Assembly (NCBI GenBank): GCA_024305405.1
Contig: JAKNDB010000068.1
Coordinates: 882,501 to 946,500, forward strand
Source: Dirofilaria immitis
Lineage: Eukaryota > Nematoda > Chromadorea > Rhabditida > Onchocercidae
Reading direction: 5' to 3'
DNA length: 64,000 nucleotides
The translations under genes were made by a program, and so were the position numbers. This document shows, piece after piece, positions 28,133 through 47,813 of the stretch. Below the pieces are notes generated by a model. It saw only the letters and a list, made by a program, of their open reading frames with translations, did no database searches and was not told the origin of the DNA. Position 1 is the first letter of the stretch. Each line of letters starts with the position of its first letter.

Positions 28133-29051
28133 TTTGCGTAATCCTAAAAATCCAGGCAAATGAATAGAGAAGTAAATTCAGAAATTTCTGAAAGAACATT
28201 ACAGGAACAGTTTCATAAAAACAAGCCTTGCCAATTGAAGAGCAAATTGGAATTCCGCAGAAGCTCCAGCGTAATAAATCCTAACGTTTGATAAGAATAA
28301 CATAAAAATTGTTGCTAATAAGCATTTTTTCTTTGTGTTGTTGCCACAAAATTAATTTTCCCTAAAAATTGATAATAAATTCATAAAGTAAGCATTCCAC
28401 GTTACGTAATTCTAGCCTTCATCTTTTAAAAACTATAAAATATAAGAAATTAAGATAAAACTATGGCAAACTGTTACAATAAAAGATTTCATTATAGTAA
28501 ACTCAGCAGATTTCAAACTGAAAATGGTAAACAATAACAAAAAAATGCCAAAAATTTCATTACTGATTTTTAAAATAAAATGAAATTGATAATGATTGCA
28601 AGCAGAAAATAAATATAAGAAAATCAACAGGCAATATTCAAAAATATGGCAACAATTATATTATTAGGCAAAATAGCACCGCATAAAACAATGATATTAA
28701 ATTATAAAATAAAGCATTGAAAAACATTGAGCTAGGAAAATTAAAGCTTGCAGCAATGTAAAGCACTAAATGTCTCGAATTTCTATATTGCTTATGATGA
28801 GGAAGTATATCTGATTATGAACAGCTAAACAAATAAACTAGTTGATTTAATTTAACACAGTATCACAAATTTTAGATGATTAAATCATAGTTAATAATTT
28901 ATTCAAGAAAAGAATAACAAAATGATATGAAGATGAAATTTAACTATAATATCAGATAATCATTTTATTATTATGAATAGATTAAAAAAAGTATTGCAGT
29001 ACTTAATAAAAATTTTAGATAACAAAAATCTAAGCGTTAGCGTTTGATACT
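28133..29051 (-). other. Spacer between collagen galactosyltransferase and kinase
   Basis: About 0.9 kb that must hold the 3' UTR of the upstream gene and the acceptor TTTTTAG about 11 nt before the kinase ATG. A minus-strand AATAAA (28964-28969) lies about 83 nt after the galactosyltransferase stop. No extra gene was found. Confidence 0.6.
28964..28969 (-). terminator. AATAAA polyadenylation signal, galactosyltransferase
   Basis: Minus-strand AATAAA about 83 nt past the TGA of the collagen galactosyltransferase. Confidence 0.5.
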
Positions 29052-32000
29052 TCATAATTCATCTTTACTTATTTTCTTTTTTATCCGAGTTACACTTTCC
29101 GCATCGACGATATCAGAATCTTCTGTATCGCTAATGTAACCAGGTTGATAGGTATACCTTTCTGGAACAACAATGGTTGGATAAATCGTATAAGCAATTA
29201 AATCGCGATTTGGAAATGCATTTCTCCACGTCATATTTGGATGTTTATCGAACATGATTGGAATATATTCATCCACTGGTACAAGTTTTTCAATGGATTG
29301 CTATCAAGCAATTTCTGTGCACCATTTAATGATAACATATAACCAAGTGTCCAGTATGAATAATCAACAGTACTCAAGTGTCGATGACCTACAAAAATGT
29401 ATAATGTAAGCTAAAGTGTGTAAGGAAATAAATTTCATTAAATAAAAAGTTTATCAAAGTTTATCTAAATACTCATCATCAACTATACAGTTGAAGAAAG
29501 AATTGCGATTGCGGAATTGTGCTAAAATAGAAATGTACGTATAGCCTAAAAGCATTATTAATGAATAAGCTTCATTTTATAAAAAATTTTCAAAAGTATC
29601 CAAATTTTAATTAATAATCACGGTAATTTGAAAACCTGCATCTGCTAACTTACCAGGCACCCAATTTTCATTCGCACCTTCCAATCGTTTTCTGCCCAAA
29701 TATATTAAATCCCATTCAATTTCGGAACTATCAATGTCTTCAATAAGCTCCTTCAGAAGATCTGTTGAATTGACAACAAAGCGCAAATCATCTTCGAATA
29801 CAATTACACGATTCATTTTTTTCAACTACTTCTTGCCATATACGATAATGGCTTAAGAAACAACCGATCTTAAACAGAAAATTATAATTTTATTCTGGAT
29901 TACATTTCGAATAACAATTTGTCTCAAATTAAAAACAATTTTTCCTAAAATAAAATACTTTTTTATTTTAAGGAATAGCGGAAAAAAAGTCAAAGGAACA
30001 AAAAATGAAATATGTGTTATTCTACCAGTTTTTAAAAAGAAATAAGAAAAGAATAAAAACTTTAACAGTATCGTATTTTCATAAATTTTACGTACTTCCC
30101 CTGTTTTCATTGGTCTTTTGTAATATGGATCTTCATAATCAGGTAATAATTCAACTTCACCGTATAAAGGTTCTGATTCCAATTGGTGACCATCAGTTGC
30201 TTTCCACCATGTATATTCAAATCCCATCAGTTTTAATAATTCAATCATTTTAGCTTTTCTTAAACAATTTTAACTGTTTTAGAAGAAGAAAAATTACGTT
30301 TTCTCAAATTATTTCTATAGATATAGCTAAAAACTGCTAAAATAATTAAATTTGTTTATAAATGTTTGTTCATTACAAAACCATAACAGAGGACCAAAAA
30401 CTGAAACGAAAAAAGTACTCTCATAATAATAATTCCTTTGATAAAACATTATTGATGTCAAATATAACCGTCTTTATTTGATTTGTAACTTCTATAAATA
30501 CCTTTCATTTCTTCGTTCGAGATTGATGAGATAAATTTTATCAACACCAAAAGTGATGATCTCGGATAAGTGACTTTTAAGAACGATGAATGTACAATTG
30601 GCATCAAACCGCTATTAGCAATCCAATCAGCTAACAAATAACGAAGCTATAAACAGAAGCCACTTCATTTAAATCATAAGTTTAGTTATTTCAATGAAAA
30701 TTTCTTTCTCAAACAACTTATGTAATTGTATACAGATCACAAAACACATGCTTCGAAAGTGAAAAATGTGAAACAAATGAGTATATTTGAAACAATAGCT
30801 TTAGTTTTTAATTAATTTTTCGAACCAATTTTTCCTATGATCAATACTGCAAAAGCAAATTAAAATTATAGAAGAAAATATCTGCAAAAAAACCAACCAT
30901 TTTCCGTTGAAAATCCAAAGAACGTAATGAATGATTAAAGAAATATCCATAAAAATATTCATTATCCAAGAAAAATGAAATGTTCATCCGAGATGCCGAA
31001 TTCTCAAGCACAATATTTGGTTCGTCAGAATTATTTTCAGAATAGCCATATAAATTATCGGAAGAAAATGTTAAGAATGATGAATCACTGTGTGACAAAT
31101 CTAATAGCAACGGTTCTGGAGGCACCTTCACCTATAATGTAGTTATTTAAATAATTTCAGGAAATAAAACTGATTGAAAACTTCTCCAAAAGCAAAATAT
31201 ATTTTTTAAAATTAAATCAATTTTGAACCAGCTTGGTACTAATCTTCAATATATATCTGAAGTCTTTAATTAAATATGTGACGATAATTAAAAACATAAA
31301 AATTCGAATTTTATGGTAAAAATAAATATATAAACTTACTTCAACAGTAGATATTTTTTTCGATTATTATAATCTTCAGATATGAAAACTGTAGGCGGAT
31401 CACCAAATGGCGCAAAAAGAAGAGGGCAATAGCTAATTTCTTCTTTCTCATCAACGTCTGTAGAATTCTATGATCCGTTAATAAATGATCGCCCTGAAGT
31501 TTCTTTCCTTTTTTTATAATAATTTTTTAAAAAAAAAAAAAAACAGAAACAAAAAATGATTTTTTCAAATTATTTCTATATTTTAGTTTTAGACTTTGAA
31601 ATTTCTTATAAATTCTGTTATTATTTCAAAAAATTCGATATCTCTATCGAATTCAAAATTTAGTTCGAAATTCTAATTTAGTTGGAATTTTTTTTTATTT
31701 TTCAAATTCTAAGATAAAAAACCATATCGTATGTACTTTCAAATATAATTTTAAACATTTTGAAATTAATCATGAATTCTGTTATTATTTCAAAACAATG
31801 CGCATTTGTATAGAATTTAAAATTTCTAATCAAACTTCTAAGATGAAAAATCATGATGTACCTTTAAATAGAGCACATACTTTGCTTTACTATTTCTTGC
31901 TTTCATCAATGCCTCTTCTTGGTAATTTCTCATATCGGTTGTAAGAAAAATAGAACGATAATACTTCCGTGCATCATTCACCCATCTGTAACATACTTAC

Positions 32001-32459
32001 AAAAGAAATAATTATAATTATAGAAAAAAAAATTTATTATCAATGTGTGTAATTTCTACTTTGTAAGTTATGATTTTTGAGAATTTTCATGTTTCATGCT
32101 AATATTATAACGTACAATCGTATGCAAAATTTATAAAATGCATACAATTTGCACAATTTATTTCTTTTAAATCAATTTGCTAAATAAATTATCAAAACTA
32201 ACTGTTTGGTTTTGGATAAAGTTGCATCAATATGCGTTTCGATGTATATATCAATTAGAATCTGATCTTTCGGATAGTCAAGATTCTCTAATAAACCAAA
32301 GAAATACGGTAATGCATGAGCATGATTCTGCAATTGAACAGCTATCGACATCAATGGATACAATTGACGATAATCTGCTTCTCGGAAAAATGCATTTTGT
32401 GCTGAGGACGAGGTTAAAATCAAGGTAAAAAATGCTAATATCATTATAGCACCGTGCAT
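29052..32459 (-). CDS. Procollagen galactosyltransferase (COLGALT/GLT25 type)
   Basis: ER enzyme of the GLT25D1/COLGALT1 family, which transfers galactose to hydroxylysine in collagen. Eight exons: 32459-32203, 31985-31862, 31493-31340, 31131-30898, 30646-30502, 30258-30096, 29868-29636, 29388-29052; about 550 residues against about 620 in human. A signal peptide (MILAFFTLILTSSSA) is followed by NHAHALPYFFGLLENLDYPK. The C-terminal GT25 domain shows KIYLINLERR, ATDGHQL, GCFLSHYRIWQEVV, VFEDDLRF, DLIYLGRKR, DYSYWTLGYMLSLNGA and VDEYIPIMFDKHP. The protein ends SKDEL, an ER-retrieval signal. Where human has DAD in the N-terminal domain, this sequence reads LKGDHLL. Five frame breaks at homopolymers (31424-31426, 31354-31360, 30606-30608, 29816-29822, 29286-29290) suggest missing bases. 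An acceptor (TTTTAG) lies 1 nt before the ATG. Confidence 0.9.
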
Positions 32460-32475
32460 CCTAAAATGTATGTAT
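32460..32475 (-). promoter_or_regulatory. Candidate spliced-leader acceptor, galactosyltransferase
   Basis: TACATTTTAG followed by G and ATG on the minus strand. An acceptor this close to the start, with no upstream exon in sight, is the usual sign of trans-splicing in nematodes. Confidence 0.55.
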
Positions 32476-33813
32476 TATTGATGATCAAAAAATGTTTAAA
32501 ATTATTTTAATAAAATCGATCGTTAATTAATGATCGTAAAATTCACTTAACGAATTTGAGAAATGAAAAAACAAAATGAAACAATAGTACCAATGCAGAT
32601 AACGATAAATCAAAATAATTCTATCCAAAAAAAAACCTCAACTTGAATAAACCAATAAATTAAATGTTTTGCATGGAAACATAATTTTAGAGATAAAAAA
32701 CTGCAGCTGAGAAATAAATCAAATTTTTTTATCTGATTAATGTCTTCATAATTTCTAGAAAAATGCAGATCATTTTATATGCGGAATACAAATTTCACCA
32801 TAAAAAGAAAATGCACAACATATAATTAAATCTCATTGGAAAACATTTCCCGAAATTTCGCAAATCAAGTTTAAAATAATTTAAGAACAAACGTAAAGGT
32901 ATCAGGAAATCAGGAATCTAAAATTTTCTTTCACCGAAACATTAAAAACCTCGATGGGTACTGTCATAATCGATATTGCCATATCCATCAGCTAAAAGAT
33001 TAAATTAGACAGTTGAATGGGTTGAAAATTTTTCATCAGCTAAACGACGAAAACATGATGCCAGATCGGCGCCAAATTATCTTAGAAAATAAGGCCAAAA
33101 AAACTTCACTACACGATAAATAAGTTCAAATATTGTCAACAAATACGTGACAAATTAAGTCATCCAGTTGACTGTATACGCTTTAGCCTTATTTATCGAA
33201 TAAAATTAATGTTTGCACTTATCATAAGCTATCATAAATCATCAAAAAACAAATAAACCGCAATGATAATCAAATGACAAAATAAAATAGGTTTTCCTAA
33301 ACCATATCATACTACTTTCTTTAAAGAATATAAAGTAAAAAATTTAATACTCATAGATGAAAAAGGAAAATTCGTTCTAAGCATTTAGCAAAATACAAAA
33401 TTTATAGCACTCGATATTCCAATCTATGATTTCTAAGTTGTAGGAGGAGGAGAAACTAAATATTTCACTCATTTATCCTTCACCGTTTATTTCTTCAGAT
33501 AATGCAAAATGAGCATTTCAAATATTACGGAAGAAAAATACCCTGATTAGCATGACAATTACATAGTACAATCCAAAAATTTGCACAAATTTTTCTAAAA
33601 TTTCAAAGCGACAAAAACCTGAAATTTTTTCATGAACTAATATAAGGTCTATCATATCAGGCAGCAAACGACAAAAATGAGAAACACTGGATCACACCGA
33701 AAAAAATACACAAAATATATAATTGTACACAAAAACAGCAATAATAAAAATACAACGTTTGCATTTTATATTAAATATATAATTTCTTTTATCCATGTAT
33801 TAAAAAAATTAGC
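32460..33813 (-). other. Spacer between cullin-1 and galactosyltransferase
   Basis: About 1.35 kb of AT-rich sequence with an acceptor abutting the galactosyltransferase start (AG at 32461-32462). It probably holds the cullin 3' UTR. No separate gene was seen. Confidence 0.6.
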
Positions 33814-39925
<6,112 letters not shown>

Positions 39926-39948
39926 TAAATAAATGATTACTTCAATTT

Positions 39949-39962
39949 GGCCTGAAAATGAG
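39949..39962 (-). promoter_or_regulatory. Candidate spliced-leader or 5' UTR acceptor, cullin-1
   Basis: TTTTCAG with AG at 39952-39953, about 26 nt before the ATG at 39925. It could receive a spliced leader or a cis-spliced 5' UTR exon; a possible such exon ends with a GTAAGT donor at 40486. Confidence 0.5.
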
Positions 39963-40485
39963 CTTCTATAATTATAATCTAATCTAATAGGTCAAAACAT
40001 GAGCTTTCTATAGTTTTAGAAAAGTAAACCATTCCAAGCAATGCCAGAAATCTCTAAAATAAACATCATTTATTATGCAGTGACGCAATAAATACCATTA
40101 AAATTCGGATATTTCTTACTTCTTAAAATACAAACATTAAGAAATGACATTTGCAGTCAAATACTCAAACGAAGAAAACAAACCGCATACTATCAATGTA
40201 AAAGTATGAATGAGATAAAAATATCAATAAATGATATTGAAAAAGGTCCATACTTAATCTTATTCACTTTGAACAGCAGCAGATGAACACTTCAAAATGT
40301 GAGATTCCAATCTTCAAAAAATAAACCTAAAAAAACTAAAATATACAATCCTCGATTATTGCAAAAATTATAGATTTTTATCGTCCTATAAAAGAGAAAA
40401 GAAAAATTATTAAATTTTATCAAAAGACTGAATCAAACAAAAAGGATCGTTTTATTTATGAGCAATTTTCTATACTGTAACTTAC

Positions 40486-40545
40486 TGCTGTTCGTCCTTT
40501 TCAATCGCTTGCAGTACGACAACAACAACCGGTAATCGTAAACAA
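40486..40545 (-). other. Possible non-coding 5' exon of cullin-1
   Basis: On the minus strand a compositionally distinct block ends in CAGCA followed by GTAAGTTACAG, a good donor, about 530 nt upstream of the acceptor at 39952. This is an inference from splice signals only. Confidence 0.3.
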
Positions 40546-41994
40546 AATGGATCTATTTTTATTTTACTGAAAATTCAATTAATTTATTAAGATAATTAAG
40601 CTCATTATATATTTGGAACGAAATTGTCGGGATAATCAATATATATTATTATGATTTAAATGATAAATTTAACTGATATGATATAAATAAGAGAATTCAA
40701 GCAAACAACTGCATCTAAGATCATATGATATCATATCTACTCAAAATTGATAATTAACAAAAGTTAAAAAATACCAAACTTGCATTAAAAAAAAATGTAT
40801 AGTTCAGGAAGATTGGAATTCGTATTTATACTAAGAAATGATATAATATAAAATCCTTAAATACTTAAAATCATATAAGTTTTTCTAGATAGACGAGAAT
40901 CAAGGATCTACGTGAGTAGCACCTTAAAACCTAAAAAAGGTCACGTTAGTCATTTCTGCACTACGTAGGAAGCCAAAGCAACATACAGAATCACAATAAA
41001 GTAAGAAATTTTGACGAATATAACTCCAAAATTTTATTCATTCAATGAATAACTTCGCGCATTGCCGCCTACACAATTTCCTTGTTACTTAATACTACAC
41101 GCAGGCCATATTTATCTCCACGCAAATTTCGTAATTTTCATAATACAGCTCATTCCATTCCACTTGCAAACGAAACATTTGAGTGAAGCGAACCGGCCAT
41201 CTCAAAATGAATCCACACCCAACAAGCATCACGTGTAAAAACGTTGGTGAAATTTTAATGCATCTAGAGGATGTTTATTCTATGATGGGAGTGGTCGTGT
41301 AAATATTCTGCTTGTAGAACTCTCGGGAGCGAGAAGTTATTAATCAAAGATAAAATTAGCCGACGGTTATTCGTTCACCATCATGTTTGTAGCTTGTAGA
41401 TGAGATCAATCAATCGATGATCGTTGAATACATCTTTTTGGCTGTGTCAACTCGTTGGCTATAATCTGTTGATTGGTATCATCGGGAATATATCTCACAT
41501 ATTTTAATACAAATTCACATACTCCTATCATAATTTTTCAAGATCGATCGATCAAATTTCCGTTACTGCACATTTCTTCTATTACATGAAGTATGAGAAT
41601 TTTATCGCAATATTTATGCATGCACGTAATAGTTCACTTACGTGACTACACTAAAATACAATGGTAATCCCGATTAAATCTCGAATTTTCACGGACGCTT
41701 AGCTAAAGCTGTGTCTCGTTCATGTTTTCATCTTTTCTCATCATAAATTCTATACTCTTTTCTACATTCCTGTGCTCTCAATGAAAATTCATGGCCTTCG
41801 GACTAACCGCGACGCTTGTGCGATGTTGCTACGATGGTGAATTGATTTATTTCGTTGCGAATAACCAAACTTTTTTTTCGCTCGTGTGATTTTAATTTTT
41901 CATTAATTTATTAATGATATAGAAATTGTGAAATGTCGTAGAGATGCATGTGAATTTATTGAATGAACGTATGCACGTGAAACATTTGTTTGCG

Positions 41995-42030
41995 TGTGTG
42001 TGCATGTGTGTGTGTATGTGTGCGTGTGCG

Positions 42031-42068
<38 letters not shown>

Positions 42069-42080
42069 GTGTGTGTGTGT
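41995..42080. repeat. TG microsatellite
   Basis: About 85 bp of TG units with scattered CG, CA and TA interruptions; the longest clean block is around 42033-42064. Confidence 0.95.
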
Positions 42081-44607
42081 ACTGATATGATCAAATATTC
42101 ATATATCAATATGATATATGCATATATGACGCGAAATATTCAATTACGTATTGGTTTGGCATGATTAATTGAATATCAATGAATATATGTATATTTGATT
42201 AAATATTAGCGTCATTTAATAATTCATAATTAATAATTAATCAAATTTTCATAAAGCACTATAATGTGAATGTATTTATGTATTTATGTATGTATGATAG
42301 GAAATGCTTAGTTACCTATTTTATAATAATAGTTTTATTGCTTAGTTACGAATTTATTGCATGCCATTAATCCTAAAATTTGCATTATTTGCATATTAGC
42401 ATTGAAATATTTTACAGATTATAATATAATAATTGTGAATATCGAAATACGTTTCTCAAATATTATTACCGTGTTGTTGTGGAAATTTCCTAAAAATTAA
42501 ATAGCTTTTCAGCAGTGGTGTTATCATTCGAGATATCGTTGTTCACTTGGTCATTTTTATCGCAGTTTTAGGTAATTTTTCATATCTTGTTTTACCTTAA
42601 ACTTACATACTTTTTGAGGCTATCAATCAAGAAATTTTTGTTACCTTTTATGTCCGTTGTTTATTAATGTATTTAGGCTTTTTTTTTATGAGAAAACTAA
42701 GCTTTGAGTGAATAAGTTCAATGTGGCAGTTTGTTTTGCCGGTTGAACCTGTACTGAAAATTTTTGTTTTAGAGTGTTATCATACATAAAGCAGAGTTGG
42801 AAACCAAAACGGTTGATGAGGCTATTTATTTATTTCTACGGTTTGAATTCTATTATTTACGACTAAATGAGTAAAAATCAGAGGTCAAATTTTAATATTC
42901 AGTATTGAATTTGTGAAGTATAAAACTTAAATTTCCATTCCTTCCAAATTTCAAAAAGCCCATTCATACGTGACCTTACATGGCAATACGTAATTTAATA
43001 GAACTTGCAGGTTTGTCATACGACATTTATATATATATATATATATCCTATGTATGTATCATCAATTTATATAGTGATAACGATTACATGTATTATTATT
43101 ATCAGCATCATCATCACCATTATCAACGGTGAAAATATAGTTGTCGAGAGTGATATCGTTATATTATCGTTTATCACTATCATGCCCATTGTTATCAAAG
43201 CTTTAAATTATCTACAGTCATCGTTATCAACATTACATAATTCATCAGCAACTTGCTCAGAAATATCTAAAATATAGCATCTACAAAAAGTAAGTATAAA
43301 TCAAATAATGTCTATCAAGACTGGTGGTAAATATTATTACTACAATTAGCATAGAAAACAAGCAGTAATACTACAGATAAATCTCGAGTATATATAGAAG
43401 TTGGAGAATTTTTATTCCTGACTTGTTAAAAGGCGGCTATTTAATTGCAAATTTCATTTTTTCATTGTCATCTCATTCCTTATTTAAACAAGCATTTAAT
43501 AATTAGTGATAAATTAAAGTTGGCTTTGCCCAAAAAGTTCGCGATCTTTCCCAGCCAAATGAGCTTAATTCAATTAAATTTGATTCTGATGTTGAGTACG
43601 TAAACTAGTTTCAATTGGTAACAAGATGAAGCTCAATATCATTGGTATTGATTAAAAATTCAAAAATCTGAATCGGCCATAACTTTTCTTAGTGTTAAAG
43701 ATTTACACTGCATCTAAAATTACGAATTTATTAGTTAAATTTTAGTGATTTGATCGATATAGCAAAATATATTTTATGATCATCATTCTTTTCTCAGACG
43801 ATATGCTGAGTGATTGATTTATTAGATATGATTGCAGAAGATTTAGAAGTAGCAAAATTTATGGATAGTTTGGTTTCATCTTTTTTCTCTTCTTTGCTCA
43901 GTGCTGTGCGATTTATATTTTAGTTTAATAATTATCTCGAAGATGACGAAATTGATATTTCCACTTTATTCGCTATACATACTGTACATGCTTCTATCAC
44001 ATTTGCTCAAGATAGTGTTTCATCAGCGATCTTTATTCTGATCCAAAACAAAATTAACTGTAAACATGAATAATCGAATGATCAGCTTTTTGCCTAGATT
44101 TCTAATCGTTTTTCAAAGAAGTTGAGATTAATTGTGTTAAACTAAGTATGTTATTCTTAGATTCGATGACTGAATTAGATAGAAGTAAATTTCGATTAAA
44201 AAATGAATTGGTGAATTCTGGAAAATATTTCTGTACAAAAACTTTCTCATATAATGTATACTAAATTCCCTTAAATACTGTTTTAATTTTTGCATAATTT
44301 ATTGCTCGTGATGCTCTAATGTTTCGTATCTCTCATCATTAATTGCTGATTGTACAATCATTGAACGGTTGGTTTTCGAATTTGCTCTGAATGTCTCTTA
44401 TGTTTTTCATGTTTCTTAAGATTCCACTAGTATTATATTTCAGAAATTAAGTTAAGTCTGATAGTGCGAAAAATGCTCATATGTTTTTATTATTATCCAA
44501 TCTCTATGCGATCTATTTTTATAGAGAGAAAATATCTACTGTGGATTTTATTAGTCTGGATTTTATTTATGATTAACTAAGGTTACTAATTTTCTGAAAT
44601 CTTATTA

Positions 44608-44623
44608 AATTTTTTTTGTGCAG
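44608..44623 (+). promoter_or_regulatory. Candidate spliced-leader acceptor, SR zinc-finger gene
   Basis: TTTTTTTTGTGCAG directly abuts ATGATG at 44624. An acceptor adjoining the start codon suggests trans-splicing. Confidence 0.55.
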
Positions 44624-47615
44624 ATGATGGAAGTAGAGAATCCAATAGGAAGCATGGATAACGAACAATACCGTCAAATGAATGGTGATGAAAGGTCAGA
44701 TTATCTGGATGATGATGATAAAGTGAGTAATGGTAAAGCAAAATTATTATATGACAATAGAAACAACAAAGGGAAAAGAGATGAGATGATTGAAAGCGAC
44801 AAATCAGAAAAAATCAGACGACTGTGCTAAAAAGAAGCTGCTACTATCGCAGAGTTAGTTTTTTCTTCCCTTTTTTTTCTAAATAAAGATATGAGCATGT
44901 ATTTTTATCCGAAGCTATTTGATTCTCTCTAACTCATGATATATTTGTCATAATATGGAAATTCTAATAGAAAGCAACAGTTGCTATAATCAAGGGAATC
45001 TGAATAAGATGTGTCAGTTTCCGTTTATAAGTATTAATAAGGAATTGTCTATACTTTGGAATTATACACTATTCCATTATCAGCTTTCGTCTTTTAGAGC
45101 CCATGCAAAAAAGAACGTACATCAAGATCAAAGTCTCGTTCCACGTCGTCAAAACGTCGGCGTCGTCGCCGTCAGCATTCCTCAAGTTCAAGCACACATA
45201 CAGCTTCTACAAAGTCACATTCGCGTAGTCGATCGAAGTCACGGACCAAGTCACATTCACGTTCTCGATCGCCACGACACGTTAGCTCGCGTTCACGTTC
45301 ACGTTCACGCCGTAAGTCGTCCAAGAAAAAGGCGCGTCGTGCTTCGCGTTCATACAGTCATAGTCACAGTCCGATGCGTCGTCGCAAGACATCACGCAGT
45401 CGCAGCCCAAGACGTCGTCCCACACGTAGTTCGTCATCTTCAAGTCGAGACACTTACGGTTCTTTCAAAGCTATGAGGTAGATTTTATCTTTTAGTGATT
45501 TATTAATAATTAGTGCGAATTAAGTTATTTAAATTTAATATTTTTTTAAGATCAGTTTATTTGAATATTGAAGTAATGAATTTGTACTGCTTCTAATTCA
45601 GCTAATATAGGAAGATTTAATACGAAAGAATGATACAAAGATTTTAAGAGAGTTCTAACAGTTTTTATTCTGATTATTTTTTTAAAGGTTTTTATATTTT
45701 GATAAATTTTAGATATAGTATAATCAGAAACTGTAATTAGCTTTTTATTTGATCATATTTTCTCAGTCTATTCGATTTTCATTTACATAGTTATAACTTT
45801 GAAATTTTTAATGCAGTGTTGTGTTGACGGTGTTAGTTGTATCCGATTAGTCCAGCCTCACTATTTATTATTATTATTGTCATTGTTCTTCGACATACCC
45901 ATCCCAACGACCTTATGATGATGCAGCGGCTATACAAACAAACACATTGGTGCTATCATTATTATTATTACTATTCTCATTATGATTGAAATTATTCGCA
46001 GGTGAAATTATATTGTAGTCTGGAAATACTGTGCAAATTGTCCAATATTTTGCTCAGAGATAGCATTTTAGATAATTATCAATCTTTAATTTTTCAATCT
46101 TTTAAACTTCAAATTTAGTCAACTGATTACAACTGTGGAGAGTTTTCTAATAGATTATTGAAAAGTCGAATTGCGGGCCAATCATGTTAAGCCATCCTTT
46201 TCATGACATTAGATTTCAGCGAAATTTGCTTAAGGATTTCTTTAAATTGGGAGGGGTTCGCAAATTAAACATATTTATCTCCAATGACAAAAATGCCATT
46301 TAAAGCAGTCAGATAATGATGCTAATGACATTAGAAGTTTGAGAGAAATTACTTTATGAAGGACTGGCGTAGAGTGTTTTTATGATGAACGTAGATGTTA
46401 TTAATATTCTAGTTGGGGTTGTTAAATCAATAAATAATTTCAATTTTGAATGTTTTTTGCAAAACTAACTTACGAAGAATGCATGTTACGTTTGAAAACA
46501 TCGTTCTTTTATTTAATGCTTTCTCAGAACAAAATATTTTTTAATTGTTTAATTAAATTGCAAGAAATAAGTCTGCAAATAGTTTCATTTATTATTATGA
46601 ATTTTTAGCCCAGCTCGTCCGGTTTATGAATACCCTTGCCGCAAATGTGATCGTGATTTCGAGACCATTCGAGAACTTTGCGAACACGAAATTCGTGCTC
46701 ATGGTGCTTGCTTCCCATGTCCTCATTGCGAGAAGCAAGCATCAAGTGTGCAGAAACTTTGTGAACACATGAAGCGACGTCATTCCGACTACCGTTTGCT
46801 GTGTGATTTTTGCAAAGATGATTTTGGTGGGAAAATAAACGGCGCAAAGGATTCAAACTGGGAAGAATTCCGGGACCATATCTACAAGGTTTGTCGTTCC
46901 TTATAGAACATACTTTTAGAATCATGATAATCTTGTATGTTTCTTTCTTTTATTTTTCAGTCTATCCGAAGATTTACTGACATAACCATTTTGTTGACGC
47001 CGATGGACTAAATAGTGCTAGATTATTATGATAAGTTATTATGATTCTAAAAGTACATTTCAGGTCCTTTTTTCTAATTCCATTGTTACGAGCAATTATC
47101 CTTTATCTCAGCATTATCAGTGTATATTTAAATAATACTTTAAATTATCTTTGTTTTTAGGAATGTCTGAAAGAAAAGATCTATCTCGCCGATCGTCAAC
47201 GAGGTCGTTCAGCAGGAATTGCGCAGCGTGGCCGAGGTCGCTGTCCACATGGACCGCCGGTAAAGTGCAAGTATGTTTTTCTTATTTTTTTTCTTTGGCG
47301 ACGCATTTTTATTATTTTGCAAACATTTCAATAAGTTTGGAGATAATTTCAATATCAGTTTCATTTTTTCTTCAGGAATTTCCCGAATTGCCCTGGCGAA
47401 AAATGCTACTATTTTCATGGTTACTGTCGTTATGATAAGTTATGTGTCAAAAAGAATGTCCATTTGACCACACGGATCGTCCACGTATTTGCTTGTCTTG
47501 CCTTAGAGACTACAAGGTTAATATTATATTTTTGTTTACTACTTGAAACATGAATTGGGATTTTAAAATCTAATTTTAGCAAATTATGTTTCTTATATTT
47601 CAGAGACGCTTTTGA
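44624..47615 (+). CDS. SR-rich protein with C2H2 and tandem CCCH zinc fingers
   Basis: Probable nuclear RNA-binding or splicing-linked protein; I do not recognise the exact orthologue. Exons 44624-44722, 45098-45477, 46609-46888, 47161-47270, 47376-47516 and 47604-47615 join in phase, giving about 340 residues. Residues 1-33 are acidic (LDDDDK). About residues 34-160 form an RS domain (SRSKSRSTSSKRRRRRR, SHSRSRSPR, SRSRSPRRRPTRSSS). Two C2H2 fingers follow (CRKCDRDFETIRELCEHE and CPHCEKQASSVQKLCEHM), then a C-x2-C partial finger, a short RG stretch (QRGRGRCPHG), and two C-x5-C-x4-C-x3-H fingers (CKNFPNCPGEKCYYFH; CRYDKLCVKKECPFDH). The end is CLSCLRDYKRRF. The second CCCH finger needs one more A at 47449-47453. 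Past the first donor the frame stays open to 44834, so an unspliced short isoform is possible. Confidence 0.82.
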
Positions 47616-47813
47616 CGAAATGCAGTTCACACAAATTTGTTATCATTTCGATGGTTAAGATGTTTATCTTTGGTAGCGAAGAATATGGTTCTCGTCTCCT
47701 TTATGATTTTTTTTTGAAATTTCTTTTAGGCTTCTTTATTTCTTTGAGATATTTACATCTATCATTTTTATTTCCAAATATGTTAGAATAATTTCAAACC
47801 ATAGTTTTCATTG

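Larger units (their letters stand above)
39963..44623. other. Divergent upstream region, cullin-1 / SR zinc-finger gene
   Basis: About 4.6 kb separating two divergently read genes. The part at 40890-41860 is less AT-rich and probably holds promoters or UTR exons. It contains the TG array at about 41995-42080 and a TA run near 43021-43047. No protein-coding exon was recognised. Confidence 0.6.

Noticed and set aside
44955..45476. A 173-codon plus-strand ORF
   Set aside because: It is the RS-domain exon read in the wrong frame; the SR frame has the splice sites and the repeated SRS codons.
46605..46925. A 106-codon minus-strand ORF
   Set aside because: Antisense shadow of the C2H2 exon of the SR zinc-finger gene.
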